The notes below the pieces were generated by a model. It was not told the origin of the DNA, ran no database searches, and saw only the letters and a program-made list of their open reading frames with translations. Below, one piece after another: positions 1 to 13,757 of a stretch of DNA of 64,000 bases (positions within the stretch are counted from its first letter, which is position 1; the number at the start of each line of letters is the position of its first letter). The position numbers and the translations under genes were made by a program. This DNA comes from Litomosoides sigmodontis (Eukaryota > Nematoda > Chromadorea > Rhabditida > Onchocercidae), in assembly GCA_963070105.1 (NCBI GenBank), contig OY718808.1, forward strand, positions 2,468,238 through 2,532,237, written 5' to 3'.

Positions 1-585
1 AAAATCCTGCCTGTAAGAAACTACTTCACGACTGACAAATGTAATACGAACACCCGGCCAACACATTTCAAATTCCATCACTAAATCCCTCACCACCATC
101 TCCGACAAAATAAATCACTACCAATTTGAGGGTTCCCATCTTATTGTGAACTGTTTTAGCATTCCATTCACACCATGATGTTACAGTAGCAAAATTATAA
201 ATTCAATTCTACACGAAAACTAAGCCTTTTTATTCACAGAAAACAGGAATTATAATAATTAGAGACAAAAAATGGGTAAAATTTATGACAGTACATCAAT
301 GTGTGGAATATTAAAAGAAGGGATTTGAAATATCTTTATTTAAGAAATAAAAAGTTACGAAGAGTGACAAAGTATAAGGAATACGTATAAGCAAAAATAA
401 TACAGCAAAATATCACAGTAAATAAAAGTAACTGACCACTATCAACAAAAAAATTGATCACGAAATAAATTATTAAAACAATATTGAATTTATATTTCAA
501 ATTACTTAAAAAAGCCAATCACATCAACGAGAAACTCCCGCAAACTTTTAGAAACATATATAATCTAGAAATCTTCTAGAACTGA
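1..585. other. Intergenic / 3' flank of UVSSA
   Basis: AT-rich sequence without a convincing exon on either strand. On the minus strand an AATAAA poly(A) signal (plus-strand TTTATT at 335-340) lies about 250 bases past the UVSSA stop and probably ends that transcript. Confidence 0.5.
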
Positions 586-3500
586 TCACCTTTTCGCTAA
601 TGCATAATTAAACTGATGCTCGAAATTCTTTGCCGCTCGTGCTTTGCGAATAGATTCTAATGTTTCGTAAACACGTTTTACTGTATTTCGGTTGAATAGT
701 TTAGCCTAAAAATATATACATATATATAGTATAGCGAAATATCACAATAGATGAAGTTTACATTAACTACACTTCAGGCTTGAGATGAGATATAAGAGCT
801 TAAAAGCTGGTTAAAAAATTTTTTAAAAAAAAAAAAAAAATTTATTACTAAGAAATTCTAAGCCTTCCTAAGCTAAAAAATTACCTTATTTCTGCAATAG
901 CTTTACAGTAGTAGCCCAATCATTTCCAGTAACATTAATGCATTTGCACTTAGTAGAGGTCTCAAAACAGTTTAATCCGTCCCTAATCTCTAAAACAATA
1001 AGACATAGCATTTTCTCCCGCTAATTATGTAACATGTGCCACCGCACATCTCAGCAACGCTTAACCATTCTGCTTCCGCGGAGTCCAATTACGCACCAAA
1101 AATTTTCTCTTGAGTAATCAATAGCTATTTGACCACTACCCATTAAATTTTCATAAAATGCAATGCTAGAGAAAGTTATAAAATAGCAATTCCTTACACT
1201 AAGTCTGTTTCTTACGGCAGCAGGTGCACTTCTATTGGTATCTCGTTGTTTTCTCTTTCTGTGCTTTATCTTTCCTCTCAAATTAGTTCCAGTTGCAGCT
1301 TCAACATCTCTGATATATTCTTCTTCCTCCTTTTCATCACATTTTGAGTTGTCAACCTTCCTAAAAACAAAGAAAGACCGAAAATACGCTAAATTCCAAT
1401 AAATAATTAACTCTAGCTTTGGTCTTTGGAGTGTCTAAATCACCATAAATAAAAAATAACACTTCTCTGCTTGCTTTTTTTTTTCCTTCAGATCTTTATC
1501 ACATACTGAATGATTTCTTTCATAGGATATCCCATTTCATCGCGATCAATGATTTTCCCATGCAGTGGACAGCGTTTTACATCCATGCGAGGGCATAATG
1601 TTCCATTACTAAGTGGAGCACGGCACTGTCGACTACTCCTTAGCTGCTGACCAACAAATGTCATAACTCGGGCGTGATATGCTTCTGCGTTATCCAAGCT
1701 TGTTGAACAGCTGCAGTAAATTTTAAAATAACAATATATGAATAGAAATGATCAATATAAGTGCAAAACGTTGTACTGTACTAACCCTTCATCCGAAGGA
1801 CGCCAGAATCGATGACAATCAGCATTATTTCGTGGTACTTCAGCAGGTTTAACGTCACTTTGTCCCCAATACTTTAAGTCAAGTCCGAACGGCAGAACTG
1901 GTACCTCATTTCCATGAATTTTATTCTTATTGTCATCTTAAAATTCAAAAATGAATTCCTCCACAAAATTGTAGGAGCAAAGTCATCGCAAAATTTACCT
2001 GAAGATGAATTAAGTAATTCCTGAACTCTCTTAATTTCGGCGAGACCAGCTAAATCGTCTTCCTCATTTTGCATTGTCTTCTTTAAAATGTATGCTGGTA
2101 GCTCTTCTGAAGGCCTGTAATCCAACTCCAGACCTGCAAAACTATTGTGGCATTAATCAACAACATAAAATTTTTAGACCTTTATTTCATAAAAGGAGAA
2201 TAAACCAAATTACCTTCCTTTTCAGGCACATCTTCAAAATCATCGGTCTCTGAATCTTCCTCCTCCGACTTTTGTCTCTCTCGCAGATGCAGCTCCTCAC
2301 ACCTGAAAATTTTCTAAGTTCTGCCTAGGTTCTACCTCCATAAAATCCTTTAGCAAATTTTAAAGCAAAACCGAAACATCAGTCCGGAAAAACTTCATAG
2401 ATAAGAAATTTCACCGCATTAATTTAGAAAGAAAGAAAAATACCAACTTCTCTAACTGAACCATAATCCGGTCCTTTAAATCAATTATTTGCATGCACAA
2501 TTTCTGCCCGTTGTTTCCACCGTACTTGCCAAGTTTGAAAAGCCAAGAGCAAATGATTTTTTTATAATACTGTAACATCTTCATACAGTCCATCAATGCG
2601 TTCATGATTATTTGATTCTCGGCGTTAACGATCACAATTGGTGCACCCACCGGAACAGTTACAGTCACTGAGTCGAACACACTGCATCCATGAGTTATCT
2701 AAAATTTCTCGAAATAAAACTGCACCACAAAATTAAGTCAGTAGTGTTGTTAATGCGATATAAAAAAACAAAGGAAATAACACCCAATGGCTTCTTACGA
2801 ATTAAATTCCAAAAACTTTATAGAAAAATGCAACCTCTTTCTCACACTGGATATGGTTCTCAGCACCTGTACCTTCATCAATATCAAATCGTGGCACCAG
2901 TAGCTCGAGAGCATGTTGTGTCTCATTGATACAGCGTAAAATTTCCTCCTCTTGTACTTCAAACTCCTTTCCAACTTTCTCGATCACTAGTTTACTCTTC
3001 TCATTTTTTCTTTCATTTTCTTCTTCAGCGCGTTGTCTTTCAATCTAAAATCTACAAATAATTCAAATTTGTAAGAATCCGGAAATATTCACAATTCTAA
3101 TGACTATTCTGGCAGATCTGGCAGAAAAAAATAAACAAAACAACAGAACACATCCCAAAACGATAATCAATATAACTGAAATGTTTACAATAGTTATTGT
3201 ATTTGGCAAAATCAGAATCTTTTAAGATAACCCGAAGTTCAGCACTAGCGCGTTCAAAATCCAAAGACTTTGAAGACCGCAAGAAATTGACAGCAAAATC
3301 CAATTTCGGATAAGCTTCTGCATACTTCTCATGCCAAAGCTTGACAAGTTTCAAAGTTTCTAATTTAAGGATTTTGGCAGCTTCCTTGGGGGGTGGAAGA
3401 GGATAATGGAGAGGATCTGTTTCTGCCGTGTGCAGCAAAACTTCCTGAAAAACCTTTGCGCATCAAATTTTATCAAAAAGGAGACTCCAACATATATCAC

Positions 3501-4173
3501 AGATAAGCGCCCTCCCTTTTAGCAACGATCTTATATAGTCGGAAAAAAACGTCAAAAGAACAAAGTGATTGAAAATTATTGCCAATAATGCTGTTCCTCA
3601 TAACTTCAACTATCTCTATACGAACCTGCATATGACTGGTCAGTTGAACACGAAAAATGTGGGAGCGCTGGAAAAGTTCCGCACATAATTGCAAAACAGC
3701 CAAACGATATTCACAATCATTCTGCCGGAAGTACTTCAAAAAATCGGTAAATATGGATTCAATGACGTCTGGATTAGTTTTCAGAATCTGTTTCAGTTCT
3801 CTGAGTTTGCCTTCATCCAGCACTCGTCTATTGAAATCAAACTGAAAATACTATCACCGTAAAATTAAAATGCCACTTCAGTAGAAACCATGCAAAATTT
3901 TTATTTTGCATGGCTATATTGTATATTATATTTCATTAAGGACAGCTGTAAATAAATTATAGAATAATTATTTTGTATTTAGAAAGATGCGTGGAGTGAA
4001 AATAGTATGCGAAAGGTAGTATTAGTCGTTTTATATCTTTGTTGTTCAGGACTCTACAAATTAATATAATGATAATAATTTCCACCGTTCATTAAAATTA
4101 ATTTCACCTGTCTGACTAAATTCGATAGAATCCTTCTAGAAGCTATCAGTTGAACAGATTGTCCGTCTTGCAT
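586..4173 (-). CDS. uvssa: UV-stimulated scaffold protein A (UVSSA)
   Basis: UVSSA acts in transcription-coupled nucleotide-excision repair, linking stalled RNA polymerase II and the CSA/CSB complex to TFIIH and USP7 (family knowledge). Eleven exons splice in frame: 4108-4173, 3626-3841, 3232-3444, 2835-3044, 2448-2698, 2214-2302, 1999-2133, 1786-1936, 1507-1710, 1198-1360 and 586-705, giving 605 residues (human protein about 709). The N-terminal 150 residues form the helical VHS-like domain and carry the family block TDPLHYPLPPPKEAAKIL. Residues about 470-495 hold the C-terminal zinc motif CRAPLSNGTLCP..RCPLHGK. The preceding block PFGLDLKYWGQ and the C-terminal FEHQFNYAL match the family. 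An in-frame TAA directly before the ATG fixes the start. The acidic linker (exon 6, SEEEDSETDDFEDVPEKE) also matches. It is divergent from the ADF gene. Family identity is secure; exon edges are by eye. Confidence 0.93.
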
Positions 4174-5496
4174 TTAGCGAAATTCCAAATTCCATGCGAA
4201 ATATAAAGATAAGTGCTTGCTGATTGATAGTAATTTTACAAAATCAAACCATGAAGGCGATAGATATATCCCTAAAAAAATTTCGACTTCGAAAACTAAA
4301 AAAGTCGTTATATCTGAATGTCCACTGAAAACACGTAAACGCATTTTTGATAAAAATGGCGTCATTTTTAAAACACTCTTTTCAGGAATTTATTTTCAGT
4401 TCCTACATATCAGTCGATGAAATGTAAATGAATCGTTTTATATTTATATCTCGTTTTACGTTGTCATTGCAATAAAACAGACGTTTTGAAGTGTCACAAC
4501 AGCTTACTTCTTGTTCTACCTAACGTTTTCGACCGAATCAAGAACCTCAGTAAAGATGGTGTTGTAAAAATTGCGCCAGATGTCAGAATGTAATTTGGGT
4601 GGGATTTGCGCAAGGACATCATCGATACAATTTGCATAATTTAATTATATTTTAAACCGTCACAATGAATTTAATTATTCAATCTTGGACACCATCATTA
4701 AGACGCTCAAGAATGGTAGGTGGAAATAGGGAGGAGGAGAGATCAACAGGGACCTGACGTTCATTCAGTAGCAAACACATTCCAGTCTCACAATAACGGT
4801 TGGCTTCGTCGTAGCAGTCAGAAGCCAGTCTGAATCATTTGTGTTCCTCCCTCTGCTTATAGTTCAAAGCCATGTGGCTGGCTATAATTGCATTCGAAAT
4901 TGTTTAATTAAAGCCTTTCCAATCACAATTTTATTTCTAAATAATTTCGCTGATTGCAACCTCTTAATTCTTTTACAGATTTACATATATATATTTTTTG
5001 CAGATGTTGCTCCTGACAACAGAAGGTACTTTTCTCAAGGATAACTAGAATTTTACGACGACTACTGTCCTCTCGCGAAAGTCATCAACTTAACACCTCA
5101 TATAGGGAGTAATGATAAATTCGTGGAAATCTTATAATTTGTCACTGCTTATCCGTGGATGGGATAAAATTGATCTAAATGCTATGATCTCACCGATTAA
5201 ATTAACCTAGTGACAGGTGATAAACGACTATAACCGATATAGACCTATTACATAACAGACTTTTCCTGACCTCAGGTCATTGTCATTTGAGAACAAGAAA
5301 TCAAATCCTGGTAAGCTGGCACTGATCCTCTCATAAAAGTTAAAGTAGCAAGGAATACGTTTTTGCATACCGACGGGCCGCGATTGGCCGTTACTTTGGG
5401 TTTTTGGAAATGGGGTGGTTAGATGGAGTAGCTGCGTGTTGCGAGCCTTAAGAACTGTGAGCTATTTCATTTCTTTTTCAGGTGCGCAGAGGTAAG
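4174..5496. other. Divergent intergenic region UVSSA / ADF
   Basis: A 1.3-kb spacer between two oppositely directed genes, so it must hold both promoters. No ORF in it has exon character. I could not identify a specific promoter element. Confidence 0.4.
5474..5481 (+). promoter_or_regulatory. Likely spliced-leader acceptor of the ADF gene
   Basis: A TTCTTTTTCAG stretch ends at 5481, only 15 bases before the start codon, with no upstream coding exon. In nematodes such an orphan acceptor usually receives a trans-spliced leader. Confidence 0.5.
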
Positions 5497-6620
5497 ATGT
5501 CGTCAGGTGTTTTGGTGAACTCGGAGTGCCAAGCTGTATTTCAGCAGCTTTCAGAAGGAAAGCACCACAAATTGCGCTACATCATTTACAAAATCGAGGA
5601 TAAAGAGGTTGTGGTAGAGGCGGCCGTTTCACCTGACGAGGTCAGTTTTATCACAATTTCAATTTAGGTGATTTTGAACCAGACTAGAGATGTGCGGGAA
5701 TTTTGAAAACTGTTCGAAATCTAAGCAAAAGCAAAAAAAGGAAGAAATTCATGCAGTGTTTTGGGATTGAGTCTTCACACTAGTTTGAGCTTATTTTTTG
5801 ATTCAAATTAGGTACAATATGTAACTCTGTTATGTTTGCTTAAACTACTGATCTAAGACCGTGCTACAAGATCTATTTAGCCTTTAAAATTTGATTTAGT
5901 AAGTTTGCCTGATTTTAGCTTGGTGTAACAGATGATGATCACGACGAAAATTCAAAAACTGCATACGAAGCATTCGTACAAGATTTAAGGGAACGGACTA
6001 ATGGTTTCAAAGACTGTCGCTATGCTGTTTTCGATTTCAAATTTTCATGCAATCGACCCGGCGCAGGGACTTCCAAAATGGATAAAATTGTCTTCATACA
6101 GGTCGTCTATAGTTTTGGCTGTAAATTTCATTCCCATGTATGCTTAAAACTACAAAAAAATGGGACTTTTATATGCGAAAAATTAAATTAAAAGTTCTTA
6201 TTCAGCAGATTTTTAACTTTATACGAATTATACAAAGAATTATTTATTGAGATGTGTTTAATTTGCAGCTATGTCCTGACGGTGCACCAATTAAAAAGAA
6301 AATGGTTTATGCGTCCTCCGCATCTGCAATCAAGTCTTCGTTAGGAACTGCTAAAATTTTGCAGTTCCAAGTAAGTGTAATTTTTTGCGTTGAAATCTTA
6401 TAGCTCCTTCTTTAAGCAACAGAGTAGCACGAGGCCAGGTAGTGATAGTAAATGATTATTTATCACTCTTTGTAGAACACTGCTCTGCCTTGAAGAATTT
6501 TCATTCCCATGTATGCTCTTCATTATTTTAATAATGAATTATTTTAAGGTATCAGATGATTCCGAAATCGCTCACAAAGAGCTTCTGTCGAAGCTAAGTG
6601 AAAAATATCGCGATAATTAA
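5497..6620 (+). CDS. unc-60: Actin-depolymerising factor / cofilin, UNC-60A type
   Basis: A cytosolic ADF/cofilin that binds G- and F-actin and promotes filament severing and turnover. Four exons (5497-5640, 5919-6101, 6269-6370, 6549-6620) join in frame to 166 residues, close to C. elegans UNC-60A (165). The N-terminus MSSGVLV carries the regulatory Ser after Met. The long central helix holds the family block DGAPIKKKMVYASS, and the protein ends in KLSEKYRDN. It is closer to the non-muscle UNC-60A isoform than to muscle UNC-60B. A poly(A) signal AATAAA lies at 6956-6961. Oddity: in C. elegans, unc-60 encodes two isoforms that share only the first exon; here the first exon runs straight into UNC-60A sequence and no second exon set was seen downstream. 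Confidence 0.93.
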
Positions 6621-8126
6621 TGGTTTCTCGATCGCTTGGTCGATATCGAAATGGATATTAGTCTCGTTGTTTTATGTTATTTATTTGATTTATCATTAAT
6701 GAGGATAAGATTTGGATTATAATGGCTTCGTGGGGTCAGACGGCCATTAAATTCAGTTTTAGAACTCTGGAAAATTAACTGCAGTGTTATATAATATGTT
6801 TAAATTTATTAGATGTGTTTTGTAACTGTGGTCGTTTGCATGAAGAGCTTCCATGTTTCTTAGTTTTTATAAAATTATTTATATTTCTCATCCGTGTTGT
6901 GAATCCGAAGACTCCTCCATTGGTGGCCTGTCTTCCAAAAACGGTTGACTTAGAAAATAAATTGTTTTCGAGATCAAATGAAACTTTTCATCGAGAACTT
7001 AATTAAGTGTGCCTATGTTTTGTGATTGCTTGCTGATAAGCATTAAAAATAAGCTTGGGTTGTGATCCACCAACACTTAATTTGAAAGTTTTCTTGTTAA
7101 ATTAAATTTCTTCCCAAGTTCACAAACTTTATCTATCTTTTTCTTGTGCATCTTTACAATCCTTCACTCTGCTTTACAGTTTCAAATCCGTCATTCCTTG
7201 CCAACAATTTCATTTAGCATATGTCACTTTGTTTCAGTCGCACTTATCACCAATTCTCTCTTATATGTGTGCATATAGAAATACATTCTATTCATGCGCG
7301 TATGCTCTGTGTATGATTGTGAATTTATTTGCATAAAAAAGAAACAGTTTGCTCTCAAAAAGCTTATTTCTTCGGTTGGAAATTAGATTTAAGTTCTTTT
7401 CGTTCCTTTAACACTTGAGTTGAATTTGAATATAGTTTGTTTTAATTTGTATTAATAAAGGATCGAATCAAGCTGTGTGGAAATCTGGACGGTGATAAAC
7501 TGCTCCGATAATACTTTTATCTTATTAAATCAAATGTGCTGTGAAACTATAGTAGTCCACGATATATGTTCTGCCTTTTGGTCAGGTTGTTCTTTGCCCT
7601 CCTGAGCAGATGCGCTCAATATATATGATAGTTATCTTCCTGCAAATCTTTTGCATAGGTTGAATCTACCATGTCTAATACGAAGCCATTGATTTGTAGC
7701 GCAGGGAAATTTATGCTTAGGAAATGATGAGGTAAAGGGTGACGTCAATGAGGTTCGATATTCCAAGTGTTAGGTTTGATAATCGAAGGCTGAGATATAT
7801 CTTCCCATGAATGGTTGATGTATCCCGCTCAATCAATACTGATATATTTATTGGTGACTTAGATTTTCTGCCATGCATTTAGTTTTTATATAATAATTTC
7901 TTCAGGCTAATAAGTGTTTGAACCCTGAAACTTTTCAGTAAGATTTGTAGGAAGGAAGTGCCTCATTCTCTTGAGCTTATGTTTTGTTCTCTAGGTGTCA
8001 ATTATTCTTGGGGATAATGTCAAGAAATCTTTTAGGGAATAACGTCCTCTTGGTGTTATTTCCTTTTCGATATTATTTCAAGTTTTCGATTAAGGAAACC
8101 TTTGCTGTTACAGCCATCATACGACG
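6621..8126. other. Intergenic region ADF / CCT-7
   Basis: About 1.5 kb between two genes on the same strand. The first part is the ADF 3' UTR with AATAAA at 6956-6961. The rest has T-rich tracts and no exon-like ORF. The gap is long for a classic SL2 operon, so the two genes are probably transcribed separately. Confidence 0.4.
8107..8113 (+). promoter_or_regulatory. Likely spliced-leader acceptor of CCT-7
   Basis: TGTTACAG ends at 8113, 13 bases before the ATG, with no upstream exon. It fits a trans-splice acceptor. Confidence 0.4.
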
Positions 8127-11100
8127 ATGAACGCACCAATAATTTTGTTGAAAGAGGGAACAGAAGCAAAGTTTGGTAAACAGCAGGTAATTAGTAATAT
8201 CAGTGCATGCAACGTGATTGCCGATAGTGTTCGTACCACTCTGGGACCTCGTGGCATGGATAAACTAATCATCGATTCTAAAGGTACTCTTTTTATGATT
8301 GATACACGGACTTTTATCATGGATTGAAAATTATGCAATGTACTAAGGTTTTGAATGAGAAAAAATTACAATGCTGATTAATGCTGCAATTGTTAGTCGA
8401 AAACCTAATGCTTGGATGCATTTGTCTAACCAAATTTGTGACGATGTTTCGCTGTTTTATATCTTACCGAAGGCATTATTATTCAACTTCTGTGTTCTTT
8501 ACTTCTTCCATCATATTTTTTAATGTAATCCATACACCAGAGAGTGTTCATACCTCATGATGTTATCTGAGGGATTACCGAGTTCACAATTGTTTTTGCA
8601 TAAAATTAATGTATTAATAACATATAATGTCATTTACTCCTTTTCACACCCTCTAAGAGACGGGGTTTAGGTAAAACGACTATTTCAAACGATGGAGCAA
8701 CCATTCTTAAGTTACTGGATGTCGTTTTCCCCGCAGCTCAAGTTATGGTTGATATAGCGAAAAGTCAAGATGCTGAGGTTGGCGACGGCACTACTTCAGG
8801 TAAGCAGTTATTATTAATCGAAAGTAATTGCTGATGCTTTTGCTTTGAGGCTGTATTAATCGAAGTGTCCAATTCCAATTATTTTATGATTTTTAGTTGT
8901 AATACTGGCAGCAGAGCTTTTGAAGCGTTCAAAACCTTTCATTGAGGACGGTGTCAGTCCACAACTTATTATTCGGTCCTATTCGAAGGCTTGCGAAGAG
9001 GTTTGTCTGATTTCGATTTATTTGTATATTGCTTTATTAAATGGTAGCTACAGTTTTAAGGCGGAATTTTTGCATTCTTTTAGTGTGATAGACTTTTTGA
9101 CTTCTTTCTGTTGTGGAATCATTTCTACTAGCTGATACAATCAGCTGTAAGACTTGTAGTGTAATAATGTAATAATTCAAAGTCTCCCGACATAATCCAA
9201 TGACTCATGCTTGTCCATGCTATAAATTATGATGGATACGGCGTAATATGGATTTTTTACATGCTTTGCAATTTAAGGCAATAAATCGGCTTAAAGAACT
9301 GGCTGTGAAAATCAGTGGTGACAGTAACATGCGTGAAATGCTGAAGCGATGTGCCACTACTTGTCTCAGCAGTAAATTGGTGCATTTTGTGCTATTCACA
9401 TATTTCCTGCACTTTTTCTCTTTTTCTAAAATACTCAGGTTCCCGACCTTCAGTGAGCATCATTCTCCTAGAGGCTTAAAGTAGACAAGTAATAACATTA
9501 ATTAATTGATTGTTGAGATTTTTTTTAGCCCTTATGCAGTTTTATTTTATCAAAGGTATATTAACGAGGTTTTAATAGAGGCGTGTGCATTGGTCGAATG
9601 CGATCATATGCAAAATTAGAGGTGCAAATGACGTTTCTAAGTTGCATAACCTAATTTATCTAGTGCTATGAAAATTTGACTTCGTCTGTCTTGCTGTTTC
9701 TGGTTGATTCAAAGCTTGAAGCAGATTTCTCCCTCCTTTGTTTCCCAACCACTACCACTTCTGCACAACAATAAAAGACCAAAAACCGATTTTTTGAATA
9801 TTTACATTTATTTACTGAATTTTAAGATAAGTCAAGAACGGGAATTTTTTGCCGAGATAGCTGTCGATGCCGTTTCATACTTGGATGAAAGTCTGCCATC
9901 AAATATGATAGGAATTAAGAAAGTGAGCGGTGGATCTCTTTCGGTATGTGGTTTTGCTGGTGAATCGATTTATCACTCTCATAAAGACTTGCAGTGTGTA
10001 CGCTACATCAATTTTTCAGGATTCCCGACTTATTAAAGGCATTGCTTTCAAGAAGGCATTCAGTTATGCGGGCTTTGAAATGCAACCGAAACATTATAAA
10101 AATCCTTTTGTTGCTCTGCTTAACATTGAGTTGGAACTCAAAGCTGAAAAAGACAATGCAGAAATGAGAATCCAAACTGTGGGTGAATATCAAAAGGTAT
10201 TTTATTTTGTAAAAGTTTTGATTTTTACAGAGAAGCTGTTGCTTTTACTGATGCTTGTTATATTCGCTCTATACAATCTCGATTGTTGATTTATTTCGTA
10301 ATTCTAATGTTGTTTTAAATCATCTTTTGTTTTTTAGATTGTTGATGCTGAGTGGACAATTTTATACGACAAGCTAAAAAAAATCCATGAATCCGGAGCA
10401 AAAGTAGTACTTTCGAAGCTACCAATTGGAGACGTCGCAACACAGTGGTTTGCTGATAGGTAGGCTTTTGTGCTCGTTTCAAGTGACGAAAATTCTCCAA
10501 AAATTTGCGATTTTCTAATAATAGATAGCTATATTTCTGGCTTTAGAATTTGTAATTTTTCCATTCATTTTAATTCATACATCTGTAGAAATATTGCTAG
10601 TGTTGTACTTTTAGTTTTTATTTTCCAAAGTCTTTCAAAATCTCTTTTTGTAGAGATATGTTCTGTGCTGGACGTGTAGAGCAGGCTGATATGGATAGAC
10701 TAATTGCTGCATGCGGCGGCACTGTTCTTACTACAGTAAGTCAGATTAGTAAAGAACTTTTGGGGAGCTGCGCTGAGTTCTACGAACAGCAAGTAGGAAG
10801 CGAGCGGTATTGTTTTCATTTTTGCCTTCACTACAGTACGCTTTTGGTTTTAAAAATTAAGTGAATCTTTTGCAGTTAGTTCAAGTATCGCTGGTGTTAG
10901 GTTGAATCATTTTTTATTGTACTGTGGAGTATTATCATATCCAGACTAGAAGTAACTTTTCTGTATTGCCTTATCGCTTTCCTTTTTAAATTTCTTTCAT
11001 TTCAGATACAACTTTTTCCTGGACTGCACAAAAGCTAAGTCTTGCACTGTGATTTTGCGCGGTGGTGCAGAGCAGTTTATTGCAGAAACAGAACGCTCTT

Positions 11101-12324
11101 TGCACGATGCAATTATGATTGTGCGACGTGCTAAAAAAAATGATACGATTGTTGCTGGTTTGTTTTTGCGTTGTTCTCTCTCTTTAGTTTCAAATCAAAT
11201 GATTTGTTTCTTTTTTTCATTTGCTGTGCTGTTTGATTGATAAGTGGTTCACCACAATTAGACTTGTCACGAACATTTCTCGTATTTTTGGACTCTCAAA
11301 AAACGCTCTTGTGTGATGCAAATCTCGTACTGTTTCTCACAGAACAGTGAATGCAGTCATGTAATTTATGTGAAATTTGCTTAGTCATAAGTGTAGTGCT
11401 CACTCGACTTCAGGTGGCGGTGCTATTGAAATGGAACTTTCTCGACATATTAGAGAGATTTCTAAGACTATCGCGGGTAAAGAGCAATTTTTTTGGCAGG
11501 CATTCGCCAAAACTCTAGAGGTCTTCGTTTCTTTAATTTTCTGCACAAATTTTATAGCAAGATAAGGGTGGATAAATTTTAAAATTGGAAAAGCTACTTA
11601 TTGCATTAATCCAATACTTTCTTCATTAATTTTATCAATTGTCTTTGCATCATTTCTATATGGTGCAATAATGTATGTGGAAATGCTTTTCTGTATCCTT
11701 AGTGATAAGTGATAAATAATTAACCATAAATGAGGCTCGTGAAATTAGCAAACGAACAATTTACCTTTATATGTTTAAGATAATTCCAAAGCAGTTATGT
11801 TACAATGCGGGCATAGACGCTACGGACATACTGAATCGATTGCGACATCGACATGCGAAGGGAGATAAGTGGGCGGGAATTGATATTTATGGAGAAGATG
11901 TCAGTGACAATATGGAAGCATGTATTTGGGAACCAGCTATTGTGAAACTAGTTTGTTTTTCTTGAGTTTTCAAGAAGAATTTGACTTGTAAGATTCACTT
12001 TTGCGAAAATAGTATTTGAAGATAAAAGTGAAACTATATCTTAGATTAAAAATAACTGGTTTTGAGAAAGTAAAAAAAAAAACTGACGGAAGTCAACGCT
12101 GGATTAGATATGTCGAAATTTGGATGGCCATTTCCGTCAAATATAGTACTTGGATTTTGTTATTTATGTTCTTTTTTTTGTCTGCAAAAGGTATTCATCA
12201 ATGCTAACACCTTTTTTAGAATGTGTTGACAGCAGCAACTGAGGCAGCATGTCTGGTTTTAAGTATTGACCAGACGATCAAGAATCCTCGTTCAGCGGGT
12301 GGAGGCCAGTTACCTGACATGTAA
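8127..12324 (+). CDS. cct-7: T-complex protein 1 subunit eta (CCT-7)
   Basis: Subunit eta of the cytosolic chaperonin TRiC/CCT, which folds actin, tubulin and other substrates using ATP. Twelve exons join in frame: 8127-8283, 8671-8799, 8897-9000, 9278-9379, 9827-9943, 10020-10196, 10338-10459, 10654-10806, 11006-11157, 11414-11520, 11780-11950 and 12220-12324, giving 531 residues (human CCT7 is 543). Seen directly: the group II chaperonin start region [11 protein letters not shown], the ATP-site motif GDGTTS, the eta-specific block [20 protein letters not shown], and the C-terminal ATPase motif [10 protein letters not shown]. The C-terminus is short, ending a few residues after the conserved TIKNPRS, and lacks the glycine/arginine-rich tail of vertebrates. 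Possible poly(A) signal at 12600-12605. Confidence 0.95.
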
Positions 12325-13072
12325 AGCACGTTTTTTTTCAAGATACGATTTGAAATGTCGAGTAATTTAAAATGTCATTAAAATTACTTTGGTGGAAAGG
12401 CTTTAAGAAACAAAAATTATGAATAATCAATTACTAAGTAATCGATTTTCTTCACTTCTTTTTGTCAATAGTAGTCCAATTTTTTGATTCCGCAAGCAAA
12501 TGGGAAGTTGATTTTTTGAGTCCCATACTTAGTTAAAATACGACTGCATTTTAATTGTCACTGTTTTAATTTTGTTGAATTGATTTGAATTCTTTTGCAA
12601 ATAAAATAAGTTTATCTTTTCCGTGCAAGGACATGAGATTGTGAGACATAACACTATTGATTCCTGTTGTGAATCAAGAGTCTTAATATTGGAACTTAGT
12701 TCATGGAAGAATAAATCCAAAAGCAAAATTCGATTTCATTGTGCTTAAATTGAAGAATTTTCATAAGTTATCACTGAATAAGTCTCAGAAGTAAGCTAAT
12801 ATGCTTTATTATTAATCGAACACATGCATGATGCAAGCACATACCTCGTTTGGGTTAGTCCTTGAATGAAGGAACAACTGTCTTTTTTATAAATTTGTTT
12901 TGTTTAAAAATATGCAATCAAGAAAACTCTTTTATGTGGTGATATTTATTCAACGAAGTTTTCAAATTTCACATGTGAATCAGTTATCTTGCTGAAATTG
13001 TAGGACTGCTGGCTTGTCTTGAAAACATCTGGCATGATATTCTTTCAGAAATTAAAGTAGGAGATTAACTTT

Positions 13073-13264
13073 ATGTATCAATTGCTAGGCCGTATTACAC
13101 CGCTGTATCCATTTTCTGTCGGAGATTTTGTGAATAAATTTGAAAAGATTAAAGAAGAAATATTTGATAGCGTTCGGATTCAACAAAAAGATTGCAAAGA
13201 AACTAAATGGGGTAGCGCGCTATTTCTTGACCAAAGCTTTTACAGAGCACAATATGAAATTTAG
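13073..13264 (+). other. Uncertain small ORF (63 codons)
   Basis: An ATG-to-TAG frame with a mixed, non-repetitive composition (blocks such as FVNKFEKIKEEIF and KWGSALFLDQSF). I do not recognise it. About 60 bases upstream there is a short open stretch behind an AG, and a further acceptor-like TTTCAG at about 13344 precedes another open stretch. It may be part of a small multi-exon gene or chance; there is no homology argument. Confidence 0.2.
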
Positions 13265-13757
13265 CATCTAATGGTTTGGTTAATTCTCTTAGCAATTTTT
13301 TTTAAGATAACCTGAGAAAGGACAAACGTTCTTTAATCTTTCAGATCTCCTTCGATCTTTGACATTTCACAACAATCCGTTAGAACAGCGTTGGAAATGA
13401 GTGGCCAGAAAGCTCAGCCTTGTCCACATAAGGGGCAAGACTCAACCATAAATATTATACTTAGCTTTGATTGAAATTAACTCGTTTTCATCGATCGTAA
13501 ATGACTAACTTCGGTAACTCTTTCTAATAATAACCTTTCGCTCTCTCTGTGCTACTTAGCAGTTTATAAATTTTTCACTAAGAAATTAAACTTGTTTTCA
13601 ATTTAACAGTTATTGCGAGATTGACATTTCTTTAATTTTTTTTAACCAATTGACCTTTAAACTTACTCAATTCTATCACTTAGTTTTACAACTGCAAATT
13701 ACGTTATCTTTAAAAAGTTACAATCTTAACACTTGTTATCACTGTGTTATCACTGTG

